This document shows positions 1 to 8,557 of a stretch of 64,000 nt of DNA, in pieces. Under the pieces are notes generated by a model that did not search any database, had not been told where the DNA came from, and saw nothing but the letters and a program-made list of their open reading frames with translations. This DNA comes from CAVXSP01 sp963764505 (lineage in GTDB: Bacteria; Acidobacteriota; Vicinamibacteria; Vicinamibacterales; SCN-69-37). The stretch covers positions 2,852,001 to 2,916,000 of the forward strand of contig CAVXSP010000001.1 in NCBI GenBank assembly GCA_963764505.1. Direction: 5' to 3'. Both the position numbers and the translations under genes were made by a program. Each line of letters begins with the position of its first letter. Position 1 is the stretch's first letter.

Positions 1-113
1 ATGGTCGGCGGCTTGCGGAAGATGCCGCTGCCGATCACAACGCCGACGACGAACGCCGTGCCGCCCCAGAAGCCGATCACGCGGCGAAGTCCGCCGCCGG
101 GGTCCGACGCCAT
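1..113 (-). CDS. APC-family amino acid permease, N-terminal fragment
   Basis: The reverse strand reads an ATG at 113 followed by 37 codons to the window edge. The peptide is MASDPGGGLRRVIGF, then WGGTAFVVGVVIGSGIF. The GxxIGSGIF signature in the first transmembrane helix is characteristic of the amino acid-polyamine-organocation permeases, which import amino acids across the inner membrane. Only this first helix is visible. It is divergent from the PQQ dehydrogenase gene, with about 180 bp between the two starts. No strong ribosome site precedes the ATG and the frame is open further upstream, so the exact start is uncertain. Confidence 0.7.
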   Translation of the reverse strand, partial: MASDPGGGLRRVIGFWGGTAFVVGVVIGSGIFRKPPT

Positions 114-293
114 CAGATCAGGGCCAGCCGCGCGTCGCAGGTCACGATCGCCAGCCGGGCGAGCTTCGCGGGATCGGCACACGGCATGATGCGTCGGATG
201 ATACACCGGCCGCGGGCGTCAGTGGACGCCGCTCTCGTCGCGGAGTACGCTTGACGCATCCACCACTCGGTGCGCTTCAGGAAGGAGGCGTCA

Positions 294-2336
294 ATGAAGA
301 GCGAACGACGGCACGAGCGCAGCCCGCGGCTGGCTGCGATCGGCCGGACCGCGGCGGTGCTCGCGCTCGCCGGCGCCGCCGCAGTGACCGTCGCCGGCCA
401 GGACCGGACACAGTGGACCGACTACAACGGCGGGCCGGACAACGCCAAGTACTCGACCCTCACCCAGATTGACAAGACGAACGTCTCGCGCCTGCAGATC
501 GCCTGGACGTACCCCTACGGCGAGACGACGTTCAACCCGATCGTGGCGCGCGGCGTGGCCTACGTCCGTGGCCGCGGCGACGCGCTCGTCGCGCTCGATG
601 CCGCCACCGGCAAGGAGATCTGGGTCCACGACAAGCTCGGTGCCGTCAGCTCCCGCGGTCTGAACGATCGCGGCATCAACTACTGGGAGAGTCCGGATGG
701 CGCGGACCGGCGCCTGATCTTCAGTGTGGACGGGCTGCTGCAGGAAACCGATGCCCGCACCGGCAAGTCGATCGTCAGCTTCGGCCGCGATGGCGTCGTC
801 GACCTCCGGGAGGGGCTCGGGCGCGACCCGAAGACCATCGTCCGGGTCCAGTCCCGCTCCCCGGGCAAGATCTTCGAGAATCTCCTGATCATCGGCACGG
901 CGACGGGCGAGGCGTACTTCTCCCCGCCGGGTGACCTGCGCGCCTACGACGTCGTGAGCGGAACGCTCGTGTGGCAGTTCCACACCGTGCCGCATCCCGA
1001 CGAATACGGGTACGACACCTGGCCGAAGGACGCGTGGCAGTACGCCGGCGGCACGAACACCTGGGGCGAGATCACGATCGACCCCAAGTACGGGATCGCG
1101 TTCTTCCCGACCGGATCGCCGACGTTCGACTTCTACGGTGGCGATCGGCACGGTGTCAACCTGTTCTCGGACTGCCTGCTCGCGCTCGACGCTCGGACGG
1201 GCAAGCGTCTGTGGCAGTTCCAGAACGTCCATCACGATCTCTGGGACTACGACAACACGTCGGCCCCGCAGTTGACCACCATCACGAGGGATGGGCGCAC
1301 GATCGACGCCGTGGCGATGGCGGGCAAGACCGGGTTCCTCTATGTCTTCGACCGCCTGACCGGCGAGCCGATCTGGCCCATCGAGGAGCGCCCCGTGCCG
1401 ACGCGGACGGAAGTGCCCGGCGAGCAGGTCTGGCCGACCCAGCCGTTCCCAACCGCGCCTCCGGCCTTCGCGAAGCAGAGCTTCACCGCCGACGACCTGA
1501 ATCCCTATCTCCTGACCGACGCCGAGCGGGCCGAGTACCGGGATCGCATCTCGAAGGCGCGCAACGAGGGGCTGTTCACGCCGATCGGGTTCGGCGAGGC
1601 GATTCACATGCCCGGCAACAACGGCGGATCCAACTGGGGCAGCACTTCGGCCAATCCGACGAACGGGACGGTGTACGTGATGAGCTATGACGTCCCGGCG
1701 ATCATGAGCCTGCTCACGCCCGAGCAGGCCGCCGCTCGTCAAGGCCGGGGCGGCGGCGCCGGACGGGGCCGCGGCGCCGGTCCGGCGGCGACGTTCCCGC
1801 CCGGGCCCGTCGCGCAGTCCGGTCCGGCAGTCGTCCGCACGGGAGAGCCCAGTCCTCCGGACGACTATCCCGAAGGGACGGCGCATCCGGCGCAACGCTA
1901 CACGATGAACGGATACGGCCTCCATTCGGGTATCGTGAGGCCGCCGTATATGACGCTCACGGCGTACGACCTGAACCGCGGCGCGATCAAGTGGCAGGTG
2001 CCACTTGGCGACGACCCGCGCCTGGCGGCCAAGGGCATCACCGGCACCGGCACCGCCGGCACGCTCAAGTTCGGCGCGATCAACACCGCGAACGGGCTCG
2101 TCTTCGTCGGCGCAGGCGACGACAAGCTCCACGTCTACGATGCCGAGAGCGGCAAGCCGTTGTGGGCGTTCCAGCTCGGCGCGGCGACGCGCGGCTGCCC
2201 GTCCATGTTCGAGTTGAACGGCCGGCAGTACCTGCTGATGACGGCCTCCGGGGAGGGCGTCGGGCCGAACGCGTCGCCCCGGCCGGCCGAGCCGCAGGGC
2301 GTCGTGGCGTTCGCGCTGCCGGCCAACGGCTCCTGA
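294..2336 (+). CDS. PQQ-dependent dehydrogenase (glucose/quinate dehydrogenase type), secreted
   Basis: The 680-residue protein is an eight-bladed quinoprotein propeller that would oxidise a sugar or alcohol in the periplasm using PQQ. An ATG lies upstream at 270, but the one at 294 follows a strong ribosome site (AGGAAGGAGG, 280-289) and opens a signal peptide with the hydrophobic run AAVLALAGAAAVTVAG. Blade motifs such as ALDARTGKRLWQFQ recur. HHDLWDYD at residues 313-320 matches the catalytic-aspartate segment of membrane-type glucose and quinate dehydrogenases (HHDLWDxD), but no N-terminal membrane helices are present. A Gly/Arg-rich linker (GRGGGAGRGRGAG) occurs near residue 490, exactly where the downstream paralogue carries a cytochrome c domain. 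The substrate is not evident. Confidence 0.88.
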   Translation: MKSERRHERSPRLAAIGRTAAVLALAGAAAVTVAGQDRTQWTDYNGGPDNAKYSTLTQIDKTNVSRLQIAWTYPYGETTFNPIVARGVAYVRGRGDALVALDAATGKEIWVHDKLGAVSSRGLNDRGINYWESPDGADRRLIFSVDGLLQETDARTGKSIVSFGRDGVVDLREGLGRDPKTIVRVQSRSPGKIFENLLIIGTATGEAYFSPPGDLRAYDVVSGTLVWQFHTVPHPDEYGYDTWPKDAWQYAGGTNTWGEITIDPKYGIAFFPTGSPTFDFYGGDRHGVNLFSDCLLALDARTGKRLWQFQNVHHDLWDYDNTSAPQLTTITRDGRTIDAVAMAGKTGFLYVFDRLTGEPIWPIEERPVPTRTEVPGEQVWPTQPFPTAPPAFAKQSFTADDLNPYLLTDAERAEYRDRISKARNEGLFTPIGFGEAIHMPGNNGGSNWGSTSANPTNGTVYVMSYDVPAIMSLLTPEQAAARQGRGGGAGRGRGAGPAATFPPGPVAQSGPAVVRTGEPSPPDDYPEGTAHPAQRYTMNGYGLHSGIVRPPYMTLTAYDLNRGAIKWQVPLGDDPRLAAKGITGTGTAGTLKFGAINTANGLVFVGAGDDKLHVYDAESGKPLWAFQLGAATRGCPSMFELNGRQYLLMTASGEGVGPNASPRPAEPQGVVAFALPANGS

Positions 2337-2370
2337 GGGCTTCGCGCAACCATTTTCGGAGGATTCATCC

Positions 2371-4668
2371 TTGTTCACACGATGCAGCGACCCGGCGCGA
2401 CGGCGAGCCCCGGCGCTCGCCAGGACGGCCGCCGTGCTCGGAATCGTCGCGGCGGCGGGGCTGTCGGCGGCGGATTCCTCACGGACACAGTGGACCGACT
2501 ACAACGGCAGCCCCGACAACTCCAAGTACTCGACGCTCACGCAGATCGACAAGACGAACGTCTCCGGGCTGCAGGTGGCCTGGACGTACCCGTACGGCGA
2601 GACGATGTTCAACCCGATCGTCGTGCACGGCGTCGTGTACGCCAAGGGACGCGACAGTTCGCTCGTCGCGCTCGATGCGACCACGGGCCGGGAGATCTGG
2701 ATCCACGACGACCTGCAGGGCATCACGCGCCGCGGGATGAACTACTGGGAGAGCGCGGACGGCAAGGACCGCCGGCTGATCTTCAGCATCAACGACTACC
2801 TGCAGGAGATCGACGCGGCCACCGGCAAGTCGATCGTCAGCTTCGGCGAGGACGGCGCCGTCGATCTGCGCGAAGGGCTCGGGCGCGATCCGAAGACGAT
2901 TGGACGCATTCAGTCGAACTCGCCAGGCAAGATCTTCGAGAACCTCGTCATCCTCGGATCGGCGACCGGCGAGGCGTATTTCTCGCCGCCCGGCGACCTC
3001 CGGGCCTACGACGTCGTCACGGGCAAGCTGGTCTGGCAGTTCCACACCGTGCCGCATCCGGGCGAGTACGGCTATGACACGTGGCCAAGCGAGGCCTGGA
3101 AGTACATCGGCGGCACCAACACCTGGGGCGAGCTGACCATCGACCCGCTCCGCGGCGTCGCGTACTTCCCCACGGGCTCGGGTACCTTCGATTTCTACGG
3201 AGGCGACCGCCACGGCCTCGACCTGTTCGCCGACTGTCTTCTGGCCCTGGATGCGCGCACCGGGAAACGGCTCTGGTCCTTCCAGAACGTGCACCACGAC
3301 ATCTGGGACTATGACAACACGTCGGCGCCCCAGTTGACGACCATCAGAAAGGACGGCCGGCTGGTCGACGTGGTGGCGATGGCCGGCAAGACGGGGTTCC
3401 TGTACGTCTTCAACCGGGTCACGGGCGAGCCGATCTGGCCCATCGAGGAGCGGCCGGTGCCGACGCGCACGGAGGTGCCGGGCGAGCAGGTCTGGCCGAC
3501 GCAGCCGTTCCCGACGGCGCCTCCGCCGTTCGCGCGCCAGAAGTTCACGGTGGACGACCTGAACCCGTACCTCCTCACCGATGAGGAGCGCGAGAAGTTC
3601 CGCGAGCGCATCTCCAAAGCGCGCAACGAGGGGCTGTTCACGCCGATCGGGTTCAGCGAGGCGATCCACATGCCGGGCAACAACGGCGGATCGAACTGGG
3701 GCAGCACGTCGTCGAACCCGACGAACGGCACGGTCTACGTCATCAGCTACGACATCCCGGCCATCATGCGGCTGCTCACGCCCGAGGAGGCGGCCGCTCG
3801 CGGCCGTCGCGGCGGCGGCGCCGGCCCGGCCATGCCCGGCCTCGCGGTCTTTCAGCAGAACTGCCAGGTGTGCCACGGAGCGGATCGCGCCGGCACGCCC
3901 AACGGCGCGAGCCTGATCGGCGTGTCCACGCGGCTCACGGCCGACGACATCCGGGCCGCCGTCATGAACGGTCGCGGCAGGATGCCGCCCATGACGCACC
4001 TGACGCAGTCCGATCTGAACGACGTCGTCGCCTACCTCATGGCGGCGGATTCCGGTCGTGGGCGCGGTGCAGGCGGGGGCCGCGGCCGCGGCGCCGGTCC
4101 GGCGCCCAGCTTCCCGCCCGGGCCCGTCGTGCAGTCCGGGCCTGCCGTGACGCGTCCCGGCGGCGGCGGCGGTTTCGGCGGACGCAACGGCGCCGGACCG
4201 CAGGACTACCCCGAGGGCGCCGAGCATCCCGAGCAGCGCTACACCATGAACGGGTACGGTCTGTACGAGAACATCACCGCGCCGCCGTACACGACCGTCA
4301 CGGCCTACGATCTCAACCAAGGCACGATCAAGTGGCGCGTGCCGCTCGGCGACGACCCGCGGCTCGTCCCGATGGGGATCACCGGCACGGGCACGGCCGG
4401 CGACTACAAGTTCGGGGCCGTCAACACCGCCTCCGGACTCGTCTTCGTGGCCGGGGGCGACGACAAACTGCACGTCTACGACGCTGCGAATGGTCGGCAG
4501 CTGTGGGAGTTCGCCTTCGGCGCGGAGAGCCGGGGATCGCCGTCGATGTACGAGGTCGACGGCCGGCAGTTCCTGCTCATGACGGCGTCGCTGACCGGCG
4601 ACGCGCCGAAGCGCGAGCCGCGGCCGAACCTGCCGCACGGGCTCGTGGCGTTCGCGCTTCCGAGATGA
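2371..4668 (+). CDS. PQQ-dependent dehydrogenase with inserted cytochrome c domain
   Basis: The 765-residue protein is a close paralogue of the gene 34 bp upstream and probably shares its transcript. Translation appears to start at TTG 2371, eight bases after CGGAGG; no ATG lies nearby in frame. A signal peptide (VLGIVAAAGLSA) is followed by the same propeller, with HHDIWDYD from residue 308. The difference is an insertion between the late blades: FQQNCQVCHG has a heme motif C498-x-x-C501-H502, and a candidate methionine ligand lies in RMPPMTH about 40 residues later. Gly/Arg-rich linkers follow. The fused heme could take electrons directly from PQQH2, as in quinohemoprotein dehydrogenases. 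Its stop overlaps an ATG (ATGA at 4665) that may begin the next gene. Confidence 0.88.
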   Translation: MFTRCSDPARRRAPALARTAAVLGIVAAAGLSAADSSRTQWTDYNGSPDNSKYSTLTQIDKTNVSGLQVAWTYPYGETMFNPIVVHGVVYAKGRDSSLVALDATTGREIWIHDDLQGITRRGMNYWESADGKDRRLIFSINDYLQEIDAATGKSIVSFGEDGAVDLREGLGRDPKTIGRIQSNSPGKIFENLVILGSATGEAYFSPPGDLRAYDVVTGKLVWQFHTVPHPGEYGYDTWPSEAWKYIGGTNTWGELTIDPLRGVAYFPTGSGTFDFYGGDRHGLDLFADCLLALDARTGKRLWSFQNVHHDIWDYDNTSAPQLTTIRKDGRLVDVVAMAGKTGFLYVFNRVTGEPIWPIEERPVPTRTEVPGEQVWPTQPFPTAPPPFARQKFTVDDLNPYLLTDEEREKFRERISKARNEGLFTPIGFSEAIHMPGNNGGSNWGSTSSNPTNGTVYVISYDIPAIMRLLTPEEAAARGRRGGGAGPAMPGLAVFQQNCQVCHGADRAGTPNGASLIGVSTRLTADDIRAAVMNGRGRMPPMTHLTQSDLNDVVAYLMAADSGRGRGAGGGRGRGAGPAPSFPPGPVVQSGPAVTRPGGGGGFGGRNGAGPQDYPEGAEHPEQRYTMNGYGLYENITAPPYTTVTAYDLNQGTIKWRVPLGDDPRLVPMGITGTGTAGDYKFGAVNTASGLVFVAGGDDKLHVYDAANGRQLWEFAFGAESRGSPSMYEVDGRQFLLMTASLTGDAPKREPRPNLPHGLVAFALPR

Positions 4669-4687
4669 CGCGCGGCGGGACGGACGT

Positions 4688-5989
4688 CTGACGCTCCGGC
4701 CCGCCGCCCTCGTTTCCTACAAGACCGCGTCCGACGCGCTGGGCAAGGCTGCGACCTTCGCGGTCCTGCTCATCGCCGCCAGACGCCTTTCGGCGCCGGC
4801 ATTCGGCCTGTTCTCCCTCGCCGCGACGCTCGGCTGGATGCTGGCCGTTGCGACCGACTTCGGCCTGCAGATCCACCTGGCCCGCGAGATCGCCCGCTCG
4901 CCCGAGCGGCTGCTGTCGATCCTCCGGCCGCTGCTCCGGATCCGGGTCGCGCTCTCGGCGGCGACCGCCGCGCTCGTCGTGCCGCTCTCGCTCCTCTGGC
5001 TCGACGCGCCCGCCGCCGCCGCATTCGTCGCGATCGTTACCGCGTATCTCATCAGCTCGCTCGTCGAGTTCCTCAACTATGCCTATCGGGCCCTGGCGCA
5101 TAGCGAGCTCGAGTCGACGCTGAACCTTCTGCAGCGCGCCGGCACCCTCGTGCTGGCCGTTCTGCTGTTGACGCGCTCGCCCGGGCTGACTGGGCTCGCC
5201 TTCGCGCTCCTCGTCCCGGCCGGCATCGTCCTGGCGATCAGCCTCGGCCTCGTACGAAGGCTCGCGGGGCCGCACGAGGCTCCGGCCGCGGGGGCGGACG
5301 CGGCGCGGCTGGCACGCTCGACGCTGGTTCGCGACGTGCTGCCTATCGGCGCGGGAATCGTCCTCTCCGCGGTCTACTTTCGCATCGACCTGTTCCTGCT
5401 CGAGTACTGGCGCGGGCTGGAGGAGGTGGGACGATACAACGCGGTCTTCCGGCTGATCGACGCGCTCCGGCTGTTTCCCGCCGCGATCGTCGCCGTGCTG
5501 CTGCCCACCCTGTTCCGCACGCGGGACGGCGCGTTCATCAGGCGACTCTCGGCCGGTTTGACGGCGGTGGGCCTTGCGGTGGGAGGCGTGTCCTTCATCG
5601 TGGCGCCGGCGCTCGTGACGACCGCCTATGGCCCGCAGTACGCGCCCGCGATCCCGGTCTTTCGCATCCTCGTGCTGGCGTTTCCGCTCCTGTCGCTGAA
5701 CTACGGCCTGAGCCACCAGCTCATCGGCTGGGGAGGACAGCGCGCCTATGCCGGGAGCTGCGGCATCGCGCTCGTCGTGAACCTCGCTCTCAATGCGGTG
5801 CTGGTGCCGGGGATGGGCGACCGGGGCGCGGCCTGGGCCACGCTCGGCACGGAGGGAGTCCTGACGATGGCGCTCGTCAGCGCGCTGGCAGCAGTCCGCT
5901 CGCGCGCAGCCAGTTCGCCAGTGTCCTCGGCCACTCCCCGAGCGCGGGATCCTGCAGAGCCAGACCTGCCCCGTGCGCCCCGTCCTTGA
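4688..5989 (+). CDS. Polysaccharide flippase (Wzx/MOP superfamily), start unresolved
   Basis: This polytopic membrane protein resembles oligosaccharide or O-antigen flippases, which move undecaprenyl-linked glycans across the inner membrane. Homology-like sequence (LTLRPAALVSYKTASDALGK) begins about 50 codons before the first in-frame ATG at 4838, so that ATG would cut off the first helix. No ATG, GTG or TTG lies in frame between 4688 and 4838. A coupled ATG at 4665 (ATGA with the upstream stop) reads MTRGGTDV and then stops; one extra base near 4687 would join it to this frame. The coordinates therefore use CTG 4688 as a placeholder. The 3' end overlaps the convergent hydrolase gene by 113 bp. 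Confidence 0.72.
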   Translation: MTLRPAALVSYKTASDALGKAATFAVLLIAARRLSAPAFGLFSLAATLGWMLAVATDFGLQIHLAREIARSPERLLSILRPLLRIRVALSAATAALVVPLSLLWLDAPAAAAFVAIVTAYLISSLVEFLNYAYRALAHSELESTLNLLQRAGTLVLAVLLLTRSPGLTGLAFALLVPAGIVLAISLGLVRRLAGPHEAPAAGADAARLARSTLVRDVLPIGAGIVLSAVYFRIDLFLLEYWRGLEEVGRYNAVFRLIDALRLFPAAIVAVLLPTLFRTRDGAFIRRLSAGLTAVGLAVGGVSFIVAPALVTTAYGPQYAPAIPVFRILVLAFPLLSLNYGLSHQLIGWGGQRAYAGSCGIALVVNLALNAVLVPGMGDRGAAWATLGTEGVLTMALVSALAAVRSRAASSPVSSATPRARDPAEPDLPRAPRP

Positions 5990-6791
5990 AGACGTGCAGC
6001 TCCGCCGGCACACGGGCCTTCCGCAGCGCCAGATAGTAGGCGATGCTGTTCTCGACCGGCACGGTCGTGTCCGCCGTCGTGTGGAACAGAAACGTCGGCG
6101 GCGTGCGCGCGGTCACCTGTGTCTCGTTCGAGAGGCTGCGGGCCAGCTCCGGGTCGGCGTTCGCGCCCAGCAGATTGGTCTTCGAGCCCTGGTGCGCCCA
6201 CGGCTCCGTGAGCGAGATGACCGGATAGCAGAGGATGGCGAAATCGGGTCGACTCCCGGCCCGATCGATGGGGTCCGCTGCGTCGGGCCGGCCCTCGTCG
6301 AAGTGCGTCGAGGCGGTCGAAGCGAGATGTCCGCCCGCCGAGAATCCCATGATGCCGATCCGGTCGGGCGCGACGTGCCACTCCGCCGCCCTCGCCCGCA
6401 CCGTGCGAATCGCGCGCTGCGCATCCCCCAGCTCGATGGGGTGGTGATACTTGGGTCCGAGCCGGTATTTCAGGACGAACGCCGCCACGCCGAGCGAATT
6501 CAGGAAATTCGCGGGCTGCCGGCCCTCGTGGTTCATGGCGAGCGCCCGATATCCGCCGCCCGGCGCGATGACGACGGCGGTCATCGGCCCGGCGGTGTTG
6601 GTCGGCATGTAGACGGTCAGCGTCGGGGTGTCTTCGTCGGCCTCGCCGAGCGCACCCGGCGCCCGGCCCTGCCAGAGCGGCAGCGTCTGCGGCTCCTGCA
6701 GAATCGGCCCGCGCTGAGCGGAGAGGCCGGCCGCGGCGACCGACAGCGCGGCGCCAACACACACCCGCAGGAACTGACTGCGCATCGACAT
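5877..6791 (-). CDS. Secreted alpha/beta-hydrolase (acetyl-esterase type)
   Basis: The 304-residue protein has a signal peptide (FLRVCVGAALSVAAAGLSA) and an alpha/beta-hydrolase core. Visible landmarks are the oxyanion segment VVIAPGGGYRALAMNHEG, the nucleophile elbow GFSAGGHL (GxSxG), and a late acid/histidine region ending DGAHGAG. The pattern matches exported esterases near acetylxylan esterases and BD-FAE-type feruloyl esterases, which remove acyl groups from polysaccharides; the actual substrate is unknown. Two start codons (6791 and 6785) are equally possible. It converges on the flippase gene and overlaps its last 113 bp. Confidence 0.82.
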   Translation of the reverse strand: MSMRSQFLRVCVGAALSVAAAGLSAQRGPILQEPQTLPLWQGRAPGALGEADEDTPTLTVYMPTNTAGPMTAVVIAPGGGYRALAMNHEGRQPANFLNSLGVAAFVLKYRLGPKYHHPIELGDAQRAIRTVRARAAEWHVAPDRIGIMGFSAGGHLASTASTHFDEGRPDAADPIDRAGSRPDFAILCYPVISLTEPWAHQGSKTNLLGANADPELARSLSNETQVTARTPPTFLFHTTADTTVPVENSIAYYLALRKARVPAELHVFKDGAHGAGLALQDPALGEWPRTLANWLRASGLLPAR

Positions 6792-6836
6792 GGGTTCGCG
6801 TGCGAGTATCCCACTGGCGCCGCATCCACGACAAGG

Positions 6837-8144
6837 ATGGGCGTGACGGCACGGCCGTGGCATCATCCAGCCTGGTTTTCGGTGGCCTCGCCTCTGAGCA
6901 CGTCGTTCGCCTTGACGATTCGTCCCTACCAGCCTGGTGACGAGGCGGCCCTGGTTGCCCTGTTCGCGCGCTCGTTCGGACGATCGATCACCGAGCGGCA
7001 CTGGCGATGGAAGCTGGCGGGCCACTCCATGGTCGAGCCGAACGTGTTCGTGGGCGAGGTCGACGGCCGACTCGTCTGTCAGTGCGCCGCGATTCCCGTG
7101 CGCTACTCCGGCCCCGCCGGCGAGGTCACCGGCCTGGTCGCCGTCGACGCGATGACCGACCCGGATTTCCGGCGTCGAGGCCTGCTCACGGACGTCTGCC
7201 GGTGCGCCTACGACCACTGGCGCCGCGCCGGCGCGGCCTTCATCGTCGGGTTGCCGAACGAGCAGTGGGGAACGCGAATGCGGGTGCTCGGCTGGCGGAA
7301 GCTGTCGCGGCTGACATGGCGCATCCGCCCGGTTCAGATCGACCGCATCGCGCGCCGAAAATTCGGCGTTGCGGCGGGCGCGCTCGCCGCTCCGCTCGGC
7401 CGCGCGTGGAATCGATACTGGCGGGACGACGCGGCGACGGCTGCTTCGATCCGGGTGCGTCGGGTCTCCTCCGCCGACCCCTTCAATCGCCTGTGGCTCG
7501 ACCTCGAACGCCAACGCCCGCGGTCCACTCATACGATCGTTCGAGATCGGCGATGGATCGAATGGCGCTACCTGGCGGCCCCTGAGATGGACTACACCCT
7601 CTGGCTCGCCGAGCGCGATGGCCTGCCGATCGCCTACGCGGTCACGCGGCTGAAGTCTGCCGACGGACGCCGGCTCGGCTACGTGGCCGAGCTGGCGGCG
7701 GTCGGCCACGATGCGGGCGCGTATCGCACGCTGCTCGCCGCGATCGCGGCCGCCCACGCCGGCGACGGTGCCGAGCTGATTGCGTCGCTGGCCGTGCCTG
7801 GGTCGTCGCTCCCCATCCGGACGACGAGTCGATTGGCTGCGCCGGCGCACTCCTGCTCCACAGGCAGGCGGGCGCGCGGGTGGTTGTCGCCTGTGCCACG
7901 GACGGCCGCACCTCCCGCGCACACGGCCTGTCCGCCGACGAGATGGCGCGCCGACGGCGGCGCGAAGCGGAGGCGTCGGCCGCCGTTCTCGGCGTCGATC
8001 GGCTCGAGTGGCTGGGACTCCGGTCGGGCGAGTGGACCGTCGAGCAGATGCTTCCCGCCGTCGAGGCCGTCATGGCCGACCACCGCCCCGTGCTCGTGTA
8101 CGCCCCATCGCAAATCGACTTCCATCCCGAGCACCGGGCCGTAG
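6837..8144 (+). CDS. GNAT-family N-acetyltransferase, disturbed C-terminus
   Basis: Residues from about 27 onward (LTIRPYQPGDEAALVALFAR) begin an acetyltransferase fold. The acetyl-CoA binding segment is DPDFRRRGLLTDV, and a second GNAT-like half runs to about 7810 (ELIASLAVPGSSL). Such two-domain GNATs are common in glycan loci, where they acetylate amino sugars. The frame remains open to 8144, but beyond about 7810 it is a shadow of the PIG-L deacetylase read in another frame. The usual C-terminal GNAT tail is missing, so the gene looks joined out of frame to its neighbour. ATG 6837 has only a weak ribosome site; TTG 6912 is an alternative start. Confidence 0.6.
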   Translation: MGVTARPWHHPAWFSVASPLSTSFALTIRPYQPGDEAALVALFARSFGRSITERHWRWKLAGHSMVEPNVFVGEVDGRLVCQCAAIPVRYSGPAGEVTGLVAVDAMTDPDFRRRGLLTDVCRCAYDHWRRAGAAFIVGLPNEQWGTRMRVLGWRKLSRLTWRIRPVQIDRIARRKFGVAAGALAAPLGRAWNRYWRDDAATAASIRVRRVSSADPFNRLWLDLERQRPRSTHTIVRDRRWIEWRYLAAPEMDYTLWLAERDGLPIAYAVTRLKSADGRRLGYVAELAAVGHDAGAYRTLLAAIAAAHAGDGAELIASLAVPGSSLPIRTTSRLAAPAHSCSTGRRARGWLSPVPRTAAPPAHTACPPTRWRADGGAKRRRRPPFSASIGSSGWDSGRASGPSSRCFPPSRPSWPTTAPCSCTPHRKSTSIPSTGP

Positions 8145-8557
8145 CGGAAGTGCTCGCGCGGCTCTGGACCTCGGCCTCGGTCCGACCCGCGGCCGTGCGC
8201 GTGTATCCCGTGCAGGTCCCGCTGACGCCGGCGCTGGCGAACGTCGTCGTCGACGTCACGCCCGTGATCGATCGCGTGCGCGCGGCCCTGGACGCCTATG
8301 CGACGCAGCTCGCCAACATGCCCCGCGCGCTACGCCAGCGCCGCTATGCGGCGCGATGGTGTCGGTCCGGTGAGTACGCCGAGGAGTTCTGGCAGCTCGG
8401 TGCCGAGATGTACGCGCGGCTGCACCATCCCTCACGGTCCCACGGCGGCGCGCGCTTCCGCGGTATTCGCGCTCACCCAGTCTCCGATCCGCTCGCCTAC
8501 CTGGTCGGCGTCCGCGCGCGCCAACGGCTGGCGCGAGTCGCCAGAGGCAGCGGCTAG
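7802..8557 (+). CDS. PIG-L family deacetylase (LmbE-like), start missing
   Basis: Zn-dependent de-N-acetylase of the PIG-L/LmbE family, acting on N-acetylated sugars or sugar conjugates. The metal and catalytic motif VVAPHPDDESIGCAGALLL is encoded from 7802, and the late family motif HPEH occurs in IDFHPEHRAVAEVL. The first possible start codon in this frame (GTG 7880) lies after the catalytic motif, and no start codon precedes the motif before the GNAT reading frame takes over. The domain is therefore either the frame-shifted C-terminal half of a GNAT-PIG-L fusion or a gene whose start was lost. Its stop overlaps the convergent GT9 gene by 4 bp. Confidence 0.72.
   Translation, partial: VVAPHPDDESIGCAGALLLHRQAGARVVVACATDGRTSRAHGLSADEMARRRRREAEASAAVLGVDRLEWLGLRSGEWTVEQMLPAVEAVMADHRPVLVYAPSQIDFHPEHRAVAEVLARLWTSASVRPAAVRVYPVQVPLTPALANVVVDVTPVIDRVRAALDAYATQLANMPRALRQRRYAARWCRSGEYAEEFWQLGAEMYARLHHPSRSHGGARFRGIRAHPVSDPLAYLVGVRARQRLARVARGSG

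Noticed and set aside
1..189. Plus-strand open frame at the left edge
   Set aside because: It is antisense to the clear APC permease start and is Pro/Arg-rich.
313..320. DYD in the tandem PQQ dehydrogenases as a lanthanide signature
   Set aside because: HHDLWDxD is the normal catalytic segment of glucose/quinate dehydrogenase-type enzymes (these numbers are residues of the first protein), so the second Asp is not diagnostic there.
291..2378. A 695-codon open frame on the reverse strand across the first PQQ dehydrogenase
   Set aside because: High-GC coding DNA keeps antisense frames open; the translation is Arg/Ala-rich and has no domain pattern.
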